A stretch of 6,420 nt of DNA, from assembly GCA_009920585.1 (NCBI GenBank), contig RFZT01000142.1, forward strand, positions 1 to 6,420. Reading direction: 5' to 3'. This document shows, one piece after another, positions 6,395 through 6,420 of this stretch. The stretch comes from a bacterium (GTDB lineage Bacteria > Verrucomicrobiota > Verrucomicrobiia > Chthoniobacterales > Terrimicrobiaceae). A model generated the notes under the pieces. The model did no database searches. It saw only the letters and a list, made by a program, of their open reading frames with translations, and had not been told where the DNA came from. The stretch's first letter is position 1. The number at the start of each line of letters is the position of its first letter. A program made the translations under genes and the position numbers.

Positions 6395-6420
6395 GGAGTG
6401 GTCGTGCACCCTTGTTTTTT
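6395..6420 (+). terminator. Possible weak intrinsic terminator after thiC
   Basis: GGAGTG (6395-6400) can pair with CACCCT (6407-6412) around a 6-nt loop, with one A/C mismatch and one G-U pair. TG and a T6 run reaching the window end follow. It starts 6 nt after the thiC stop. The stem is weak, and the T-run may continue beyond the window. Confidence 0.35.

Overview
The window holds two chromosomal loci transcribed away from each other across a compact regulatory interval of about 320 bp. Everything recognisable is core bacterial metabolism or cell-wall biology. I found no phage, transposon, CRISPR array, tRNA or rRNA, and no convincing undescribed system.

Minus strand, positions 4049 down to 1: the start of a division and cell-wall (dcw) cluster in the classical order mraZ - rsmH (mraW) - ftsL-like - ftsI - murE. 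MraZ is the transcriptional regulator of such clusters. RsmH methylates 16S rRNA. The small membrane/coiled-coil protein sits where ftsL belongs. FtsI is the septal transpeptidase. MurE, cut by the window edge, adds the third amino acid of the peptidoglycan stem peptide. The genes from rsmH onward are packed tightly (8-nt gaps and one ATGA overlap), which suggests one operon. Only mraZ-rsmH has a larger gap, 111 nt. Upstream of mraZ lie three TGGGN direct repeats in perfect 10-bp register, matching the known MraZ operator layout and suggesting autoregulation.

Plus strand, positions about 4184 to 6420: a candidate promoter, a well-conserved TPP riboswitch aptamer (about 4219-4317), a leader of unclear mechanism, and a complete thiC (HMP-phosphate synthase of thiamine biosynthesis) with its C-terminal iron-sulfur cysteine motif. 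A possible weak terminator follows at the window end. The expected logic is that thiamine diphosphate binds the leader RNA and shuts off thiC.

Organism: a bacterium with a Gram-negative-like dcw operon. FtsI has a short C-terminal tail and shows no PASTA repeats. Most starts lack a clear Shine-Dalgarno; only rsmH has a good one. A PVC-group (for example Verrucomicrobiota) or similar lineage is a guess only; the sequence alone does not settle it. Long open frames antisense to ftsI and thiC are treated as shadows.
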